Under the pieces are notes generated by a model that saw only the letters and a list, made by a program, of their open reading frames with translations, did no database searches and was not told the origin of the DNA. Of a stretch of DNA of 45,109 nt, positions 42,368 to 45,109 are shown piece by piece. This DNA is from Actinomycetota bacterium (GTDB lineage: Bacteria; Actinomycetota; Acidimicrobiia; Acidimicrobiales; Acidimicrobilacustridaceae), in NCBI GenBank assembly GCA_016185305.1, contig JACPNV010000035.1, forward strand, positions 1 through 45,109, in the 5' to 3' direction. Positions within the stretch are counted from its first letter, which is position 1. Each line of letters opens with the position of its first letter. The translations under genes were made by a program, and so were the position numbers.

Positions 42368-43018
42368 TCACGGTTCAGTGCGCTCCGCGCCGAAGAGCAG
42401 GGAGATGACGGCGTCGGCGTGTGCTTCGATCACCTCGGGTGCGCGGGGGTCGAGTCCGGTCAGTCGCCGGCACTCTGGGCCGAGCACGAACATCGTCGGG
42501 GCCGCGCCGGTGAGGATGTAGTAGAGGTGCGCGGTCGGAACGCGAGGCAGGTGCCCGGCAGCCACCAGGCCGTCGAGCATGGCGGCGGTCTGCTCGTAGA
42601 CGGGACGGACGTGGTGTTCGACGAGCCAGTCCATGCGGGGCCCGTCGGTCTTGCACTCCTGGGTGATGATCCGGTGCAGTTGGGGGTGGGCTGCGCAGAA
42701 GTAGACGAACTCGCGGATGAGCAGCTTTGCCGTCGTCAGCTCGTCGACACCGCGCAGGCCCTCCGCCCGACCGGTCAACGCGTCGTTCAGCTGGGCGAAG
42801 ATCCGGTCGACGGCTGCGAACCACAGCTCTTCCTTGGAGCTGAAGTGGTAGTTCACCAGCGGCTGCGTGACCTCGGCGCGCGCTGCGATCTCCCGCGTCG
42901 TCGCCCCGTCGAAGGACAGCTCGGAGAACAGGTCGAGCGCGGCGACGACGATCCGCTCGCGTGTTGCGTTGGCGGACGGCCGAGTGGCCCGAGCCTTGGG
43001 GGGTGCGGCCTGCGCCAT
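42368..43018 (-). CDS. TetR/AcrR-family transcriptional regulator
   Basis: 216 residues. The N-terminal helix-turn-helix is ATRERIVVAALDLFSELSFD GATTREIAARAEVTQPLVNY HFSSKEELWFAAVD. The C-terminal ligand-binding part (KLLIREFVYFCAAHPQLHRI ITQECKTDGPRMDWLVEHHV) is a typical all-helical dimerisation domain. It is divergent from the DoxX-like/P450 operon, and a palindrome (43059-43074) lies between them. It is the likely repressor of that operon and of itself; the inducer is not known. Confidence 0.92.
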   Translation of the reverse strand: MAQAAPPKARATRPSANATRERIVVAALDLFSELSFDGATTREIAARAEVTQPLVNYHFSSKEELWFAAVDRIFAQLNDALTGRAEGLRGVDELTTAKLLIREFVYFCAAHPQLHRIITQECKTDGPRMDWLVEHHVRPVYEQTAAMLDGLVAAGHLPRVPTAHLYYILTGAAPTMFVLGPECRRLTGLDPRAPEVIEAHADAVISLLFGAERTEP

Positions 43019-43047
43019 GCGCCGAGACTAATCGACCGAACAGGGGA

Positions 43048-43074
43048 TTGACAGGTTCCTGATCATTCGATCAG
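43048..43074 (+). promoter_or_regulatory. Promoter with TetR-type operator palindrome
   Basis: A consensus -35, TTGACA (43048-43053), is followed by the palindrome CTGATC-ATTC-GATCAG (43059-43074), which would lie between -35 and -10 of the DoxX-like/P450 operon. It sits 41-56 bases upstream of the TetR start, so one bound dimer could control both divergent genes. No strong -10 was found (TCAGAC lies at the right place). Confidence 0.55.
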
Positions 43075-43117
43075 ACTCAGTGCTCGTGCCGAAGCTCCTA
43101 TCGATCACGGGAACGCG

Positions 43118-43471
43118 ATGAGTACGGCTGCGACCGTCCTCGCCGTCGGGCTCGCGTTCTCCTTCGCGAGCCTCGGGACCGGCAAGGTCCTGGCCGTCCC
43201 GAGCATGCGGCAACGGGCGGCCGAGGTCGGCTACTCGGCCAACCCCTACCGTGGCATCGGCGCCTTCGAGCTGGCCGGCGCCGCGGGGCTCCTGATTGGC
43301 ATCGCCGTCGTTCCCCTCGGGGCCGCCGCCGGCGCGGGTCTGCTCCTCTTGCTCGGCGGTGCGCTGCTGGCGCACCTGCGGAACCATGACGAGCCGCCAA
43401 GGATCGCCCCTGCGGGCATCGCTGCGGCCCTCGTCGTCACGTACCTCGCCCTTCAGCTGGTCGCGGCGTGA
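43118..43471 (+). CDS. DoxX-like small membrane protein
   Basis: 117 residues with four hydrophobic helices: TAATVLAVGLAFSFASLGTG, a helix over YRGIGAFELAGAAGLLIGIA, AAAGAGLLLLLGGALLAHL and GIAAALVVTYLALQLVAA. The polar turn RQRAAEVGYSANPY between helix 1 and 2 and the short RNHDEPPRI loop are typical of DoxX_2-type proteins. Stop and P450 start overlap (GTGA), so the two are translationally coupled. Confidence 0.75.
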   Translation: MSTAATVLAVGLAFSFASLGTGKVLAVPSMRQRAAEVGYSANPYRGIGAFELAGAAGLLIGIAVVPLGAAAGAGLLLLLGGALLAHLRNHDEPPRIAPAGIAAALVVTYLALQLVAA

Positions 43472-44703
43472 TCCCGGTCTACGACGCCGACCTCTTCACC
43501 GACGAGGCGTTGACGGATCCCTACGACGTCTACCGGACGTTGCGCGACCTCGGCCCAGTCGTCCGGCTGACCGCGCACGACGTCTACGCCGTGACGCGGT
43601 ACGCGGATGTGCGGACCGTGCTCGAGGACCCGGAGGCGTTCTGCTCCAGGCGGGGCGTCGGGTTCAACGACCTCATCAATGACGCCGGCCGCGGGACGAC
43701 CCTGATGAGCGACGGCGAGCAGCACGAGCGCCTCCGCGAGGTCATCGGCCGGCCCCTCACCCCCAAGGCCCTCGCCGAGGTGCGACCCGACGCGCAGGCG
43801 CTCGCCGATCGGCTCGCCGACGAGCTCGCCCTCCGGGGCAGCTTCGACGCCGTCTGCGATCTGGCCGAAGTGCTCCCGGCCACCTGGGTGCCCGACCTGC
43901 TCGGCTGGCCGCAGGAAGGCCGCGACCGCCTCATCGAGTGGGGCGCGGCGAACTTCGACGCGCTCGGCCCCGCCAACGCGCGTGCCGAGGCGGCAGGCGC
44001 CGGTGTGGTGGAGATGGCCGCCTATGCCCACCACCTGGCCGAAAGCCCATTGCCGAAGGGGTCGATGGCGGCCGGCATCCTCGAGGCCGCCGCCCGCGGC
44101 GACATCGCGGTCGAGCAGTGCCCCTTCGCCATCATCGACTACCTCGGGCCATCACTCGACACCACCGTCAGCGCCCTCGGCAACGCCATCTGGCTCTTCG
44201 CCACCCACCCCGACCAGTGGCAGCTCCTGCGACGCGAACCCGATCGGGTCAAGCACGCCTTCAACGAGGTCCTCCGGATCGAGACACCGATCAGCGCGTT
44301 CACCAGGGTCACAACCCGACCCGCGACGATCGGTGGCGTCGAGCTGCCCGCCGGTGCGCGGGTCATGGTCAGCTACGCATCGGCGAACCGGGACGAGCGC
44401 CGCTGGGACGACCCTGACACCTTCGACATCACCCGCAACAGCGCGGCACACATCGCATTCGGCTACGGCGACCACGCCTGCGCCGGTATGGGCCTCGCCC
44501 GGCTCGAAGGCGCGGCGGTGCTCGGCGCGCTCGTCGAGCGCATCGAGCACTTCGAGCTGAGCGGCCCGCCGGTCCGCAAGCTCAACAACCTCATCCGCTC
44601 CTTCGCCTCGCTTCCCGTCACCGTCCGCGTCTCGGCCCCGACCGATCGCGCTGGCGTACCTCCCTCGGACTCACCCGCTTCGTGGCCCCCCCCTTTGACC
44701 TGA
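43468..44703 (+). CDS. Cytochrome P450
   Basis: 411 residues from GTG 43468. The heme-binding loop FGYGDHACAGMGLARLEG has the ligand Cys338. The K-helix ExxR is E267-R270 in NEVLRIETPI. The I-helix oxygen-activating motif is altered to LGPSLDTTVSALG (family: AGxDT). The C-helix region is TLMSDGEQHERLREVIGRPL. Length is normal for a soluble bacterial P450. Electron-donor proteins are not in this window. The operon with a DoxX-like protein and a PPOX-type oxidase under TetR control suggests breakdown or modification of a hydrophobic compound, which is inference. Confidence 0.95.
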   Translation: MIPVYDADLFTDEALTDPYDVYRTLRDLGPVVRLTAHDVYAVTRYADVRTVLEDPEAFCSRRGVGFNDLINDAGRGTTLMSDGEQHERLREVIGRPLTPKALAEVRPDAQALADRLADELALRGSFDAVCDLAEVLPATWVPDLLGWPQEGRDRLIEWGAANFDALGPANARAEAAGAGVVEMAAYAHHLAESPLPKGSMAAGILEAAARGDIAVEQCPFAIIDYLGPSLDTTVSALGNAIWLFATHPDQWQLLRREPDRVKHAFNEVLRIETPISAFTRVTTRPATIGGVELPAGARVMVSYASANRDERRWDDPDTFDITRNSAAHIAFGYGDHACAGMGLARLEGAAVLGALVERIEHFELSGPPVRKLNNLIRSFASLPVTVRVSAPTDRAGVPPSDSPASWPPPLT

Positions 44704-44729
44704 CCGTCACTACTCCTGAGGAGATTCTG

Positions 44730-45109
44730 ATGCTGCTGCCCCTCGCTGCTGAGCCGTTCACGGCCCCGGCCGACCGCGACATGCTCCCCTCCGAGCGCCG
44801 CGAGTTCGTGCGCACCCACCGCACTTGCGTGTTCGGGTTCGGACGCAAGGCCGACGGGCCGGCGATGTCGGTCGTGTACTACGTCCCCACCGACGACGAC
44901 GAGCTGCTCGTGTCGACGATGGCCGACCGTGGCAAGGGCCGCGCCGTCCGCCGCCATCCGAAGGTCAGCCTCTGTGTGCTCGACGAGCGGTGGCCGTTCA
45001 CCTACCTGCAGGTCTACGCCGATGCCGTCGTCGACACCGACCGCGACGCCGTGGTCGACGCCATGATGGCCGTCGCCTGGCGGATGTCGGGCGAGCCGCT
45101 CGGCGAGGA
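44730..45109 (+). CDS. PPOX-class (F420-dependent or pyridoxamine-oxidase-like) protein, partial
   Basis: ATG 44730 with GAGGAG at 44718-44723; the frame is open to the end of the window (126 residues). FVRTHRTCVFGFGRKADGPA, MSVVYYVPTDDDELLVSTMA, DRGKGRAVRRHPKVSLCVLD and YLQVYADAVVDTDRDAVVDA match the split beta-barrel of PPOX-family flavin/F420 oxidoreductases. The STMADRGKGRAVRRHPKV block is the cofactor-phosphate loop. It follows the P450 by 26 bases, so it belongs to the same operon. Confidence 0.85.
   Translation, partial: MLLPLAAEPFTAPADRDMLPSERREFVRTHRTCVFGFGRKADGPAMSVVYYVPTDDDELLVSTMADRGKGRAVRRHPKVSLCVLDERWPFTYLQVYADAVVDTDRDAVVDAMMAVAWRMSGEPLGE

Overview
This window reads as high-GC actinobacterial chromosome. 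GC content looks like roughly two thirds by eye and was not measured. Supporting signs are GTG starts, ATGA/GTGA gene overlaps, actinobacterial-type LexA boxes (CGAAC-N4-GTTCG), an XPB-type helicase with its usual Helicase_C_3 partner, dnaE2, DUF1918/DUF1876 domains, a maleylpyruvate isomerase/DinB-like protein, a P450 and an F420/PPOX-type oxidase. An Acidimicrobiia-like or related lineage is plausible, but that placement is inference.

Layout. 1-1.1 kb: tail of an ISL3-type transposase, then a frameshifted PH-domain membrane gene. 1.4-7.0 kb: a large AAA-type ATPase regulator, a winged-helix methyltransferase, a cupin and a flavodoxin-fold reductase. 7.1-9.9 kb: a truncated monooxygenase-like gene, an HD-GYP/LuxR regulator, a DUF4242 protein and a BphX-like membrane protein. 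9.9-10.7 kb: a cluster of gene remnants (IS256 transposase, PEP-utilising domain, Imm-5-like protein). 10.7-16.7 kb: a VOC protein, the Helicase_C_3/XPB pair and a VapBC-type toxin-antitoxin pair. 16.8-23.4 kb: a VOC protein and a sulfatase on the minus strand, then divergent SOS-controlled dnaE2 carrying lineage-specific inserts, then a DinB-like protein.

23.5-34.0 kb is the most interesting segment. It holds an Hsp70-type ATPase domain tied to the membrane by a long proline-rich linker and two C-terminal helices, and a cytosolic protein made of nine 13-residue Asp-rich (DxDxDGxxD) repeats. On the minus strand is a translationally coupled operon: an acidic poly-Asp protein followed by two different dynamin-like GTPases whose sizes resemble mycobacterial IniC and IniA. 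An ECF sigma factor is divergent from it. Then come a Tyr/Ser/Asp low-complexity protein, a YbjN-family protein, and a large helical protein that itself carries a Tyr/Asp-rich segment. The two acidic or low-complexity plus-strand genes share an identically spaced promoter-like motif (GGAACACG-N14-ACTC). This suggests a regulon of the neighbouring sigma factor. My reading is a membrane-stress or membrane-remodelling system related to, but not the same as, IniBAC.

34.1-40.3 kb: a GT-C-like membrane protein, a SnoaL-like protein, a DUF1918-DUF1876 fusion, a DoxX protein, a coiled-coil protein coupled to YceH/DUF480, and two small alpha/beta-barrel-like proteins. 40.6-42.3 kb: a second decaying region, with a broken HigB-type toxin in front of an intact XRE antitoxin, a ferritin-like gene with three frame changes, and a TetR fragment. 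42.4-45.1 kb: a TetR regulator divergent from a DoxX-like/P450/PPOX-type oxidase operon that runs off the window.

No rRNA, tRNA, CRISPR array or replication origin was recognised.
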